Shown here: positions 1 to 7,047 of the stretch, piece after piece | How the letters are laid out: each line of letters opens with the position of its first letter | Numbering within the stretch: position 1 is the stretch's first letter | NCBI RefSeq assembly: GCF_000349325.1 | Contig: NC_020504.1 | Coordinates: 6,730,053 to 6,794,052 of the forward strand | Source: Streptomyces davaonensis JCM 4913 | GTDB taxonomy: Bacteria; Actinomycetota; Actinomycetes; Streptomycetales; Streptomycetaceae | DNA: 64,000 bases | Direction: 5' to 3' | Notes under the pieces: model-generated | The model's input: only the letters and a program-made list of their open reading frames with translations | Databases searched by the model: none | What the model was told of the DNA's origin: nothing | Made by a program: the position numbers and the translations under genes

Positions 1-635
1 GCATTCCGGCCGAGGCGCTCGGTGACGCCCTCCTCGTGCCCTTTCTGAACGGTGTTGAGCATCCCGCTGTCCTGCGGGCGCATCATCGGGACGATCGTGT
101 CGCTCCTGCCGTCATCCGGGTCGAGTCCACCCGGGTCGGTCCCGGTGTCATCGAGCACGGCAGTCCCTTCGCCGAGATCGATCTGACGGCGGACAGCGTC
201 CCTCGTGAGCGGGTGGAGGGGCTTGGTGAGGTCCTCGGGGCCGCTGGGCCTGTCACTCGGGTGCTTGACGGGGAGAGTGGTGTGCTGTGGGCGAAGATGT
301 CCTTCCTCGCGCCGTTCGCGTTGCTCACCACCCGGTATGGGCTGCCGCTCGGTGAGGTGCGGACCCAGTATCGGGACGAGCTTGTCGCGCTCGTCGAGGA
401 GGTCGCCGCTGTCAGTCAGGCGTGTGGTGGGCCCGGGGATCCTGGGCAGGCCCTTGGGCGGTACGACGCCTTTCCGGCCGCGACCAAATCCTCCATGCAG
501 CGGGACGCGGAGGCCGGGCGGCCCGTCGAGCTCGATGCCATCGGTGGGGCGCTGCTGCGGGCGGCGGAGCGGCATGGCGTCAAGGTGCCGGTGGCCGCTC
601 GGCTCGTGGAGGAGCTGAAGGCCGCGGGGCACTGA
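1..635 (+). CDS. Ketopantoate reductase family protein, C-terminal part (cut by window edge)
   Basis: This reading frame is already open at base 3 and continues upstream of the window, so only the last 210 or so residues are visible. What remains is a helical domain with a Lys-Ser-Ser-Met stretch (TKSSMQRD), as in the C-terminal substrate-binding domain of the ApbA/PanE family. Family members use NADPH to reduce 2-dehydropantoate to pantoate for coenzyme A, but many actinobacterial paralogues act on other substrates. The Rossmann domain that would confirm cofactor binding is outside the window. The next gene is convergent. Confidence 0.75.
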   Translation, partial: IPAEALGDALLVPFLNGVEHPAVLRAHHRDDRVAPAVIRVESTRVGPGVIEHGSPFAEIDLTADSVPRERVEGLGEVLGAAGPVTRVLDGESGVLWAKMSFLAPFALLTTRYGLPLGEVRTQYRDELVALVEEVAAVSQACGGPGDPGQALGRYDAFPAATKSSMQRDAEAGRPVELDAIGGALLRAAERHGVKVPVAARLVEELKAAGH

Positions 636-650
636 CGTACGCGTAGGGCC

Positions 651-1013
651 TCAGCAGATCTTGCCGGGGCCCTTTGCCGTGGCTCTGAGCAGGTCCTGTA
701 CCAGGTCGTAGTCGACGGTGGCCGGGTTGCGGAAGCGTAGGCATCCCTTGCCCATGTCCTGGTCGGCCAGGCGGTCGGTGAAGGCTTCCCGGATGTCGCT
801 TCGCATCAGGTAGAAGGAGATGTACTGCTTCTGGGACGCGAAGGCGATCTCCGGCTCGCCGTCCCGGGTGTAGGCGGGCATGCCGTACGCCATCACCTCG
901 GTGTGGGTGGGGAGTTCGGTGCGGCACAGGGTGCGCAGGCGGGTCAGGGGGGCTCTGCGGTCCTCCGGCAGTTCGGCCAGGTAGGCGTCCACGTTCTTCG
1001 CTTCGCTGCGCAT
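651..1013 (-). CDS. DUF1801 (YdhG-like) domain protein
   Basis: A 120-residue protein matching the small DUF1801/YdhG fold: an N-terminal helix (VDAYLAELPEDRRAPL), a central MAYGMPAY segment and a KQYISFYLM strand. The family has a frataxin-like fold and no settled biochemical role; some members are annotated as iron chaperones. It is the third gene of a leftward trio and starts 1 bp after the GNAT stop codon, so it is almost certainly co-transcribed and coupled with it. The ATG at 1011-1013 is the natural start. Confidence 0.8.
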   Translation of the reverse strand: MRSEAKNVDAYLAELPEDRRAPLTRLRTLCRTELPTHTEVMAYGMPAYTRDGEPEIAFASQKQYISFYLMRSDIREAFTDRLADQDMGKGCLRFRNPATVDYDLVQDLLRATAKGPGKIC

Positions 1014-1014
1014 G

Positions 1015-1539
1015 TCAGATTCCGAAGGCCTTGGCGTAGTGGATGGTGCCGGCGGGCAGGGGGTCGGCGTTCAGGGAGAGGGCCATCAGGGCCTCGTCCG
1101 GGACCTCGAAGGGGACGCCGATGCCGTGTGCGGAGGCTTGGGTGAAGCCGAAGCGCGGGTAGTAGTCGGGGTGGCCGAGGACCGTGACGAAGCGTTCGCC
1201 CTGGTCCGCCGCGGCGGCCAGGGCCGCCCGGATCGCCGTGCCGCCCGCGCCGGTGCGCTGGTGGTCGGGGTGTACGGCGACGGGGGCGAGGCACAGGGCC
1301 GGTACGTCGTCGATGTGGCAGCGGGTCAGCAGGGCGTAGCCGATCGGTTCGTCGGTGGTGTCCGTCGTGATGTACGAGAGGCCGTCGACCCACGCCGCGT
1401 CGGTCCGTAGCGCGTCCACCAGGTCCGCCTCCAGCGGTGTCTCGAACGCGGCCAGGACGATCTCTCGGACGGCGTCGATGTCGGCGGTCGTCTCGGGGCG
1501 TGCGGTCCAGTGCGGAGTCGGTGGATTCATGGGATTCAT
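1015..1539 (-). CDS. GNAT family N-acetyltransferase
   Basis: A 174-residue acetyltransferase. The acetyl-CoA-binding region is visible as LAPVAVHPDHQRTGAGG (the R/Q-x-x-G-x-G/A loop), followed by VTVLGHPDYYPRFGF, typical of the YhbS-like GNAT subgroup. The substrate cannot be read from sequence. I chose the ATG at 1539 because it overlaps the stop codon of the upstream hydrolase as ATGA, an arrangement that implies translational coupling; an ATG three codons later is also possible. The frame stays open far upstream, but that extension is a shadow of the hydrolase gene. Confidence 0.85.
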   Translation of the reverse strand: MNPMNPPTPHWTARPETTADIDAVREIVLAAFETPLEADLVDALRTDAAWVDGLSYITTDTTDEPIGYALLTRCHIDDVPALCLAPVAVHPDHQRTGAGGTAIRAALAAAADQGERFVTVLGHPDYYPRFGFTQASAHGIGVPFEVPDEALMALSLNADPLPAGTIHYAKAFGI

Positions 1540-2429
1540 GGGTTCATTCTGGGCGGTGCGACCGCATTCGCGGACGCGACCAGCCACTCCAGCGCGCTCC
1601 CGCCCGCGTCGAGCACCGAGATGTGCCCGTCCTCCGGCCTCGGCCACAGCTGCGCCGTCGGGCACTGGCGCGCGAGCCACCGGCTGTGCGAGCTGGGGAC
1701 TACGCGGTCCAGGTCGCCGTGTACGAGGAGGAGCGGTGCCTTGATGCGGGCGGGGGCGAAGCCCCACGGGGCCACGTACGCCAGGTCGTCGTCGATCAGG
1801 GCGCCCGGTCCTGCCTCCACCGCGGGGCCCACGACCTCCCCGAACCAGGACCACTCCGCGGAGAGCGCGGCGTGGTCGGCCGGAGTGAACATCTCCGGGT
1901 CGTACTCGGCGGTCGCCTCGTGGGCCTCCTTCGCCGTACGGCCCTCGGCGGCCGCCCGCAGCGACGCCACACCGGAGTGCGACATGCCCGTGAACCAGTC
2001 CAGCCCTTCGGCGTCGAACGGGGCGAGGCCCGCCACCGAGGCCACGGTCAGGACGCGGTCGGGCAGGAGGGCGCCGCAGGCCAGGGCGTGCGGGCCGCCG
2101 CCGGAGTGGCCCAGTACCGCGAATCGGTCGATGCCGAGGGTGTCGGCGATGGCGGCCACGTCGGCAGCGGCGGAGGCGATGTCCCGGCCGGGGTGCGGGG
2201 TGGAACCGCCGTAGCCCGGGCGGTCGTACGACACCCAGCGGATACCGAGGCGGGCGGCGGCCGGGAAGAGGGGCCTCGGAGGGGTGCCGATGTTCGGCGT
2301 GCCGTGGTGCCAGAGGACGACCAGGTCGGTCTCGGAGCCTCCGGAGTCGTAGATGTGCAGCGTTCGGCCGTCGCTCAGCTTCAGGTCGGTCTCCTTCACC
2401 CCCGCGAACCTACTGGCGGCCACTGACAT
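1536..2429 (-). CDS. Alpha/beta hydrolase
   Basis: A 297-residue alpha/beta-hydrolase-fold enzyme. The nucleophile elbow is GHSGGG, the oxyanion segment is HHGTPN, the acid lies in LLVHGDLDRVVP and the catalytic His in PEDGHIS near the C-terminus. The spacing is that of proline-iminopeptidase or esterase-like members, and no signal peptide is seen, so it should be cytoplasmic. Substrate unknown. I used the ATG at 2427-2429 (MSVAASRF); 15 upstream codons are open but lack hydrolase-like sequence. It heads a three-gene leftward operon with the GNAT and DUF1801 genes. Confidence 0.85.
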   Translation of the reverse strand: MSVAASRFAGVKETDLKLSDGRTLHIYDSGGSETDLVVLWHHGTPNIGTPPRPLFPAAARLGIRWVSYDRPGYGGSTPHPGRDIASAAADVAAIADTLGIDRFAVLGHSGGGPHALACGALLPDRVLTVASVAGLAPFDAEGLDWFTGMSHSGVASLRAAAEGRTAKEAHEATAEYDPEMFTPADHAALSAEWSWFGEVVGPAVEAGPGALIDDDLAYVAPWGFAPARIKAPLLLVHGDLDRVVPSSHSRWLARQCPTAQLWPRPEDGHISVLDAGGSALEWLVASANAVAPPRMNP

Positions 2430-2500
2430 CACGCACCCGTTCGAATGAACCCCGCGAAGCAACTCGCCACCCAAAATCGAACAGGCGTACCATTGCGGCC

Positions 2501-2842
2501 GTGGCTACGACCTATGACTTTCCGAGTGACCTCCTCGCCGGTCAGGAGGAGCTGCATCAGGTCAGGGCCGAGCTGTCGGCCCTGCTCAAGCGGTTGCCCT
2601 GGTCGGTGGAGCCGCTGGACGGATTCAGCGACGACCACGGCTGGCGGAAGATCGAGCGGCCCGCTTCTCCCGGCTGGACCGCCGATGAGCAGGCAGCCGT
2701 GGAGAAGCTCCGGCAGCGGGAGCACGAGCTCGCCGTGTTCGTCAGTACCCACCGCTTCTGGGCCGAGGTCGCCATAGCGGATCGTGTCGATGCTCGGATG
2801 AAGGCCAAGCACCACCACGAGACGTCAGGTGAGGACGACTAG
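2501..2842 (+). CDS. Conserved actinobacterial protein of unknown function
   Basis: A 113-residue, charged, mostly helical soluble protein that starts with GTG (MATTYDFPSDLL). It has no membrane segment or catalytic motif I recognise. A helix-rich first half (QEELHQVRAELSALLKRL) is followed by a Trp-containing loop and a second helix (DEQAAVEKLRQREHELAVFV), and it ends in a His/Asp-rich tail. It is divergent from the hydrolase operon and overlaps the end of the convergent helR-like gene by 18 bp. Proteins of this type are common beside helicase genes in Streptomyces, but I can give no function. Confidence 0.7.
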   Translation: MATTYDFPSDLLAGQEELHQVRAELSALLKRLPWSVEPLDGFSDDHGWRKIERPASPGWTADEQAAVEKLRQREHELAVFVSTHRFWAEVAIADRVDARMKAKHHHETSGEDD

Positions 2843-4981
2843 GCGCTGCGTCGCCCTCGTCATCGCCACATAGCGGTCCACCGCTCCTGCCACCCCCTCG
2901 CCGAAACGCTCCGGGTTCACGACGATCACCAGGTCGAACTCCAGGCCCTTCGACAGCTCCGGAGTCAGCGAGCGCACCCTGGCGGTCTCCTGGAACGTCG
3001 GGTCGCCGATCACGCAGGCGATCCCGTCTTCGTTCGCGGCGAGCCAGCGCTCGATGATCGAGTCGCGGTCCGCGAGCGGGCCGTGCGTGACCGGGATGCC
3101 CGAACTGCGGATCGAGGTCGGCACGTTGGCGTCCGGAAGCGCCGCCCGGATCGCCGGCTCGGCCTCCGTCATGACCTCCTCCGGCGTTCGGTAGTTGACG
3201 CTGAGGGAGGCGACCTCGATGCGGTTCAGGCCGATCCGTTCGAGCCGCTCCCGCCAGGACTCGGTGAAGCCGTGCCGGGCCTGGGCCCGGTCGCCGACGA
3301 TCGTGAAGCTCCGGGACGGGCAGCGCAGCAGCAGCATCTGCCACTCCGCGTCGGTCAGTTCCTGCGCCTCGTCCACGACGACGTGCGCGAACGGCCCGGC
3401 GAGCAGGTCGGGGTCGGCGGTGGGCAGTTCGGACTCGTCGATCAGATTGCGCTGGAAGTCCGCCCGCCGCAGCTGGGTCATCAGCCCCTCCCCGTCGTGG
3501 TCGGCGGCGATGAGGTTCTCCACCACCTGTGCCATACGGTCGCGTTGGGCGTCCAGCGCCGCCCGCTGCCGGCGCTTGCGGCGGGCCGCCGCCGGGTCGC
3601 CGAGCCGCTGCCGGGCCGCGTCCAGCAGCGGCAGGTCGGACACCGTCCAGGCCTGCGGCGTCGCCTTGCGTTGCAGCAGGCGGACCTCGCCGGCGGAGAG
3701 CCAGGGCGCGCAGAGGCGAAGGTAGGCGGGGACCGACCAGAGGTCGCCCACGAGGTCGGTCGCCTCGATCAGCGGCCAGGCGCGGTCGAGTGCCTCGGTC
3801 AGTTCCTCGTCCCGCAGGAGGAGTCGGCGGAACGGCTCGGGCGGGACCTCCTCCTCGTGCTTGTCCAGCAGGATGGCGACCAGTTCCTCGCGGATCAGCT
3901 CGCGGGCCTCGTTGTGCGGGGTGCTCGGGCCGGGGGCCTGGAACGCCTCGGCCCAGTCGCGGGCGGTGACCCGGACGTCGGCCCAGGGGGTGGTGACCGT
4001 CATCGGCTCGGTGGGCGGGTCCTCGTAGAAGCGGACGGCCTTCTCGATCGCCCGCACCAGGTCCGCGGACGACTTCAGCCGGGCCACGTCCGGGTCCTGC
4101 TCCTCCGGCGCCTCGGCCCCTTCGGCGACCAGGTCACGCAGGGTGCAGGTCTGTACGCCCTCCTCGCCCAGGCTGGGCAGGACATCGGAGACGTACGACA
4201 GATACGGCTGGTGCGGGCCGACGAAGAGCAGTCCGCCGCGCCGGTGGCCGAGTCGGGGGTCGGAGTAGAGGAGGTAGGCGGAGCGGTGCAGGGCGACGAC
4301 GGTCTTGCCGGTGCCGGGGCCGCCGTCGACGACGAGGGCGCCGCGCGATCCGGCGCGGACGATGGCGTCCTGGTCGGACTGGATCGTGGCCAGCACATCG
4401 CGCATCCGGTCCGAGCGGTTGGTGCCGAGGCTCGCGATGAAGGCGGACTGGTCGTCGAGGGCGGCGTGCCCCTCGCGTCCGTCGGCGCTGAAGACCTCGT
4501 CCCAGTAGTCGCTGATCCGGCCGTCCTTCCAGCGGTACCGGCGGCGGCTGGTCAGGCCCATGGGGCTGGCGTGGGTCGCGGCGAAGAAGGGCTCTGCGGC
4601 CGGGGACCGCCAGTCGAGCAGCAGCCGGTGGCCCTCGCTGTCGGTGAGGCCGAACCGGCCGATGAACACCGGCTCCCCGTCGGCGCCGACGATGTGGCCG
4701 AGGACCAGGTCGAGTCCGAAGCGGCGCAGGGCGCGCAGGCGGGAGGTCAGGCGGTGGACCTCGGCGTCCCGGTCCATGGCCGCGCGGCCCGCGCCTCCCG
4801 GTGCCCTGAGTTCGGCGGCCAGGCGCTCGGACAGTTCGGTGATGTTCTGCTCCAGGCTCTCCGCGATGGCCGCGAAGTGCCGTTCGTCGGCGGCGATCAG
4901 TGCGGGGTCGGCCTTCGCGGCGAGTCGCTCGGGAAGGTCGAACGCGCTTCGAACCAGGGGGGCACTCACTTCAGGAATCAC
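2825..4981 (-). CDS. helR: HelR-like RNA polymerase-associated helicase-like ATPase
   Basis: A 718-residue UvrD/Rep-like (SF1) protein of the HelD/HelR class. It has an N-terminal coiled-coil arm (about residues 20-100), Walker A GGPGTGKT near residue 219, Walker B VVVDEAQEL near 532, a GDRAQ motif, and the C-terminal YVAMTRAT motif typical of SF1 proteins. HelR proteins bind RNA polymerase, displace rifamycins and give rifampicin tolerance in Streptomyces (established for S. venezuelae HelR). The match to the rifamycin-responsive class is strengthened by the RAE palindrome 47 bp upstream of the GTG start at 4979-4981. A general HelD recycling role cannot be excluded. Confidence 0.88.
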   Translation of the reverse strand: MIPEVSAPLVRSAFDLPERLAAKADPALIAADERHFAAIAESLEQNITELSERLAAELRAPGGAGRAAMDRDAEVHRLTSRLRALRRFGLDLVLGHIVGADGEPVFIGRFGLTDSEGHRLLLDWRSPAAEPFFAATHASPMGLTSRRRYRWKDGRISDYWDEVFSADGREGHAALDDQSAFIASLGTNRSDRMRDVLATIQSDQDAIVRAGSRGALVVDGGPGTGKTVVALHRSAYLLYSDPRLGHRRGGLLFVGPHQPYLSYVSDVLPSLGEEGVQTCTLRDLVAEGAEAPEEQDPDVARLKSSADLVRAIEKAVRFYEDPPTEPMTVTTPWADVRVTARDWAEAFQAPGPSTPHNEARELIREELVAILLDKHEEEVPPEPFRRLLLRDEELTEALDRAWPLIEATDLVGDLWSVPAYLRLCAPWLSAGEVRLLQRKATPQAWTVSDLPLLDAARQRLGDPAAARRKRRQRAALDAQRDRMAQVVENLIAADHDGEGLMTQLRRADFQRNLIDESELPTADPDLLAGPFAHVVVDEAQELTDAEWQMLLLRCPSRSFTIVGDRAQARHGFTESWRERLERIGLNRIEVASLSVNYRTPEEVMTEAEPAIRAALPDANVPTSIRSSGIPVTHGPLADRDSIIERWLAANEDGIACVIGDPTFQETARVRSLTPELSKGLEFDLVIVVNPERFGEGVAGAVDRYVAMTRATQRLVVLT

Positions 4982-5027
4982 TCATTTCCGCAGCTACTGG
5001 CGTTGGATGAGCGATTCTGCGGCACCA

Positions 5028-5052
5028 GGGGGGCCTTGCCGCAAGGCCCCCC
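5028..5052 (-). promoter_or_regulatory. Rifamycin-associated element (RAE) upstream of helR
   Basis: A perfect inverted repeat with 12-bp arms, GGGGGGCCTTGC and GCAAGGCCCCCC, around one central base. Its core CCTTGCGGCAAGG (minus strand) agrees with the RAE palindrome described upstream of rifamycin-inactivating and helR genes in actinomycetes. It lies 47 bp before the helR start codon, and a TATA-like stretch (TTATAG) is just upstream on the minus strand. The consensus was recalled, not searched. Confidence 0.8.
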
Positions 5053-5072
5053 ATGCGCTATAAGTTAACAGT

Positions 5073-5097
5073 GGCAAGGGAAGCGAACTCCCTTGCC
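5073..5097 (-). terminator. Hairpin terminator after the dedA-like gene
   Basis: Nine-bp arms GGCAAGGGA and TCCCTTGCC enclose a 7-nt loop. It lies 28 bp beyond the dedA-like stop codon and before the helR promoter region. Reading leftward there is no U-tract; a T-rich run (TTTGTTGTTT) follows only on the plus strand, so it may stop transcription in either direction. Confidence 0.6.
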
Positions 5098-5125
5098 TTT
5101 GTTGTTTCTGCCCGCAGATGTGCCC

Positions 5126-5728
5126 TCAGGCAGGCTGCCCCCGCCGCACCAGATACGTCGCCCCCGCGCCCGCCGCCGCCAGCGCCCCGAGGGACACCCC
5201 GGTCGCCAGCCAGCTCGCGCCCATCCACTGCGCACCGAAGTAGCCGAGCGCGACGCTGTAGGTGGCCCAGGACAGTCCGGCCAGCGCGGACCAGGGCAGG
5301 AAGTCGCGGGCCCGGCGGTGCGCGGCACCGGCGCAGAAGGAGACGACCGAGCGGCCGGCCGGGGCGAAGCGGGCGAGGACGACCAGGGCGCCGCCGCCGC
5401 GTGCGAGAGCCGCGCCGAGACGTTCCTGCGCGATGGTCAGGCGCCGGGAACGGGCGATGGCGCGGGTCACCCGGTCACCGCCGTGCCAGGCGAGGCGGTA
5501 GGCCACCAGATCGCCGAGCACGGACGCGGTGGCGGCACAGAGCGTGAGCGACAGGATGTCCGGAACCTCGGCGGCCGTACCCGCCGCCGCCGCGGTGGCG
5601 GCCATGATCACCAGCACGCCGCTGGGCAGGACCGGCACGAACACATCCAGCAGGACCGACAGGGCTACGGCCCCGTAGATCCATGGACTTGCGGCCAGTG
5701 ATCCAACACTTTCGAAACTCTCCAGCAC
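5126..5728 (-). CDS. DedA family membrane protein
   Basis: A 200-residue integral membrane protein with about five hydrophobic segments. It carries the DedA (SNARE-associated, PF09335) signature: the re-entrant region PVLPSGVLVIMAAT, GDLVAYRLAWHGGD, and the FAPAGRSVVSFCAGAAHR loop with conserved Arg. DedA proteins act in envelope lipid and proton-motive-force homeostasis, and some move undecaprenyl phosphate or phosphatidylethanolamine across the membrane. I chose the GTG at 5726-5728, preceded by GGGGAG, over the first in-frame start at 5791 because the extra 21 residues are polar and unlike the family. Monocistronic. Confidence 0.8.
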   Translation of the reverse strand: MLESFESVGSLAASPWIYGAVALSVLLDVFVPVLPSGVLVIMAATAAAAGTAAEVPDILSLTLCAATASVLGDLVAYRLAWHGGDRVTRAIARSRRLTIAQERLGAALARGGGALVVLARFAPAGRSVVSFCAGAAHRRARDFLPWSALAGLSWATYSVALGYFGAQWMGASWLATGVSLGALAAAGAGATYLVRRGQPA

Positions 5729-5922
5729 CCCGACTCCCCGTTTCCCCCGTGGTTGTACAGCGTACGCGGCGGGGAGTGACGGGTGGTTCACAGGGGGCTC
5801 GTGTGTTCAACACGTGATGTTCACCCGGCTGCCGGTCCCGGGGGGCGGGGGCGGTGGGTGTCCCGTAGCACGGAGAGGGGGTCCGGAAACGAGCAACGCA
5901 ATCCAGCAACGTAAGGAAGATC

Positions 5923-6456
5923 ATGGTGGCAGGCATATGTGCGGGCGCCGTCGCGGCGGCCGTGCTCGCCGTCGGCGGCGGTGACGGCGCCGGTGGCTTC
6001 GAGATGCGGACGGATGCGCGGTTCGCGCCGCCCGGCGCGTTCGTCCCCTCGGCGGCGCTGACGTACGACATGGAACTGGTCCCGGCGGCCTCGTGGATCG
6101 AGGTCGAGCAGCGGACGACGGCCGGCGGCGCGACGAGTGTGCGGCTGCGGGTCAAGGGGCTCAAGCCCGGACACGCGTACGGCGTCCATGTGCACCGCAA
6201 GCCCTGCGGCGCCGATCCGCTCGCGGCGGGCGGGCACTACCAGCACGTGGTCTCCACGGAGGCGCACCACGTCAACGCCGAGAACGAGGTGTGGCTGGAC
6301 TTCACCGCCGACGAGCGCGGCGCGGGCGAGACGAGCGCCCGGCACTCGTGGGGCTTCCGACAGGGCGAGGCGTCCTCGGTCGTCCTGCATGAGGAACCGG
6401 GCAGCAAGGGCGGTCGGGTGGGCTGCTTCACGGTGCCCTTCGGCTGGGTCCCCTGA
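5923..6456 (+). CDS. Cu/Zn superoxide dismutase-like secreted protein
   Basis: A 177-residue protein with a hydrophobic N-terminus (about residues 4-20) that should export it or anchor it to the membrane. The body follows the Cu/Zn SOD fold: HVHRKPC at 89-95 supplies two His of the copper site and the disulfide Cys; further His occur at 105, 108, 115 and 116, then EVWLDFTADE, and a late Cys (GCFTVPF) can close the disulfide. Zn-site spacing differs from classical SodC, so activity is likely but not certain. The ATG at 5923 follows GGAAG. A 16-bp tandem duplication spans its last codons and stop. Confidence 0.78.
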   Translation: MVAGICAGAVAAAVLAVGGGDGAGGFEMRTDARFAPPGAFVPSAALTYDMELVPAASWIEVEQRTTAGGATSVRLRVKGLKPGHAYGVHVHRKPCGADPLAAGGHYQHVVSTEAHHVNAENEVWLDFTADERGAGETSARHSWGFRQGEASSVVLHEEPGSKGGRVGCFTVPFGWVP

Positions 6457-6479
6457 GAGCTGGGTCCCCTGAGATGCGA

Positions 6480-6516
6480 CGACGGCGCCCACCCCGGCAA
6501 AGGGTGGGCGCCGTCG
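6480..6516. terminator. Bidirectional terminator between SOD-like and doxX-like genes
   Basis: A perfect 15-bp inverted repeat (CGACGGCGCCCACCC / GGGTGGGCGCCGTCG) with a 7-nt loop lies between two convergent stop codons. It should end both transcripts. Confidence 0.85.
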
Positions 6517-6522
6517 GCCGGT

Positions 6523-6960
6523 TCAGACCGCGACCGGCGACTGCTCCCGCGTCTGCTCGTCCCGCGCCGGGGAGCGCTTGGCGAACAGGCGGTCCAGGCC
6601 GAAGGCGCCGGAGCCGGTGAAGATCAGCAGGAACATGGCCCAGCAGTACATCGCGGCGCCCTCACCGCTGTTCTGGATGGGCCAAAGGGCCTCCGGCTGG
6701 TGGACCTTGAAGTACGCGTACGCCATCGCGCCCGAGGAGACGAAGGCGGCGGCGCGGGTGGCGAGGCCGAGCAGGACCAGGCTCCCGCCGACCAACTCGA
6801 TGACGGCGGCGTACCAGTTGGGCCAGGCGCCGGTCTCGACGCTCTGGCCGCCGAGCACACCGAAGAGGGAGGAGGCGCCGTGGCAGGTGAAGAGCAGTCC
6901 GACGACTATGCGGAACAGGCCGAGAGCGTACGGCTGGGCGCTGTTGAGGCGTCCGGTCAT
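6523..6960 (-). CDS. DoxX family membrane protein
   Basis: A 145-residue protein with four hydrophobic segments (around residues 12-30, 55-72, 78-95 and 105-125). It has the DoxX signature: an early Arg in LFRIVVGLLF and the CHGASSLFG motif. DoxX proteins are linked to quinone or thiosulfate oxidation and, in mycobacteria, to a complex with superoxide dismutase that resists oxidative stress; an SOD-like gene is next door, though convergent. The ATG at 6958-6960 has AAGGAG upstream. The promoter is covered by a DmdR/IdeR-type iron box, so expression is probably repressed by iron. Confidence 0.85.
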   Translation of the reverse strand: MTGRLNSAQPYALGLFRIVVGLLFTCHGASSLFGVLGGQSVETGAWPNWYAAVIELVGGSLVLLGLATRAAAFVSSGAMAYAYFKVHQPEALWPIQNSGEGAAMYCWAMFLLIFTGSGAFGLDRLFAKRSPARDEQTREQSPVAV

Positions 6961-7007
6961 GTGGGGGACTCCTTGGGGACGTGGGGACGGGAGTGCCTGT
7001 GAGCCCC

Positions 7008-7026
7008 TTACGTTAGGCACGCCTAA
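7008..7026 (-). promoter_or_regulatory. Iron box (DmdR/IdeR-type operator)
   Basis: TTACGTTAGGCACGCCTAA agrees at 16 of 19 positions with the Streptomyces DmdR consensus TTAGGTTAGGCTCACCTAA, as I recall it, and contains an 8-bp perfect inverted repeat (CGTTAGGC / GCCTAACG). It covers the -10 hexamer and part of the spacer of the doxX promoter, the position expected for an iron-dependent repressor. Confidence 0.78.
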
Positions 7027-7038
7027 CGGTGCTTGCAA
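7010..7038 (-). promoter_or_regulatory. Promoter of the doxX-like gene
   Basis: On the minus strand, TTGCAA (7033-7038) and TAACGT (7010-7015) are spaced 17 bp apart, a good match to a vegetative HrdB-type promoter. The -10 hexamer lies about 50 bp upstream of the doxX start codon and overlaps the iron box. Confidence 0.65.
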
Positions 7039-7047
7039 GTTCAACAT

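Noticed and set aside
3083..5068. 661-codon plus-strand frame opposite the helR-like gene
   Set aside because: Low-complexity antisense shadow; the minus-strand frame contains all SF1 helicase motifs.
5073..5097. Hairpin near helR as a second RAE copy
   Set aside because: It shares GGCAAGG with the RAE but has a 7-nt loop and different outer bases; a terminator for the preceding gene is the simpler reading.
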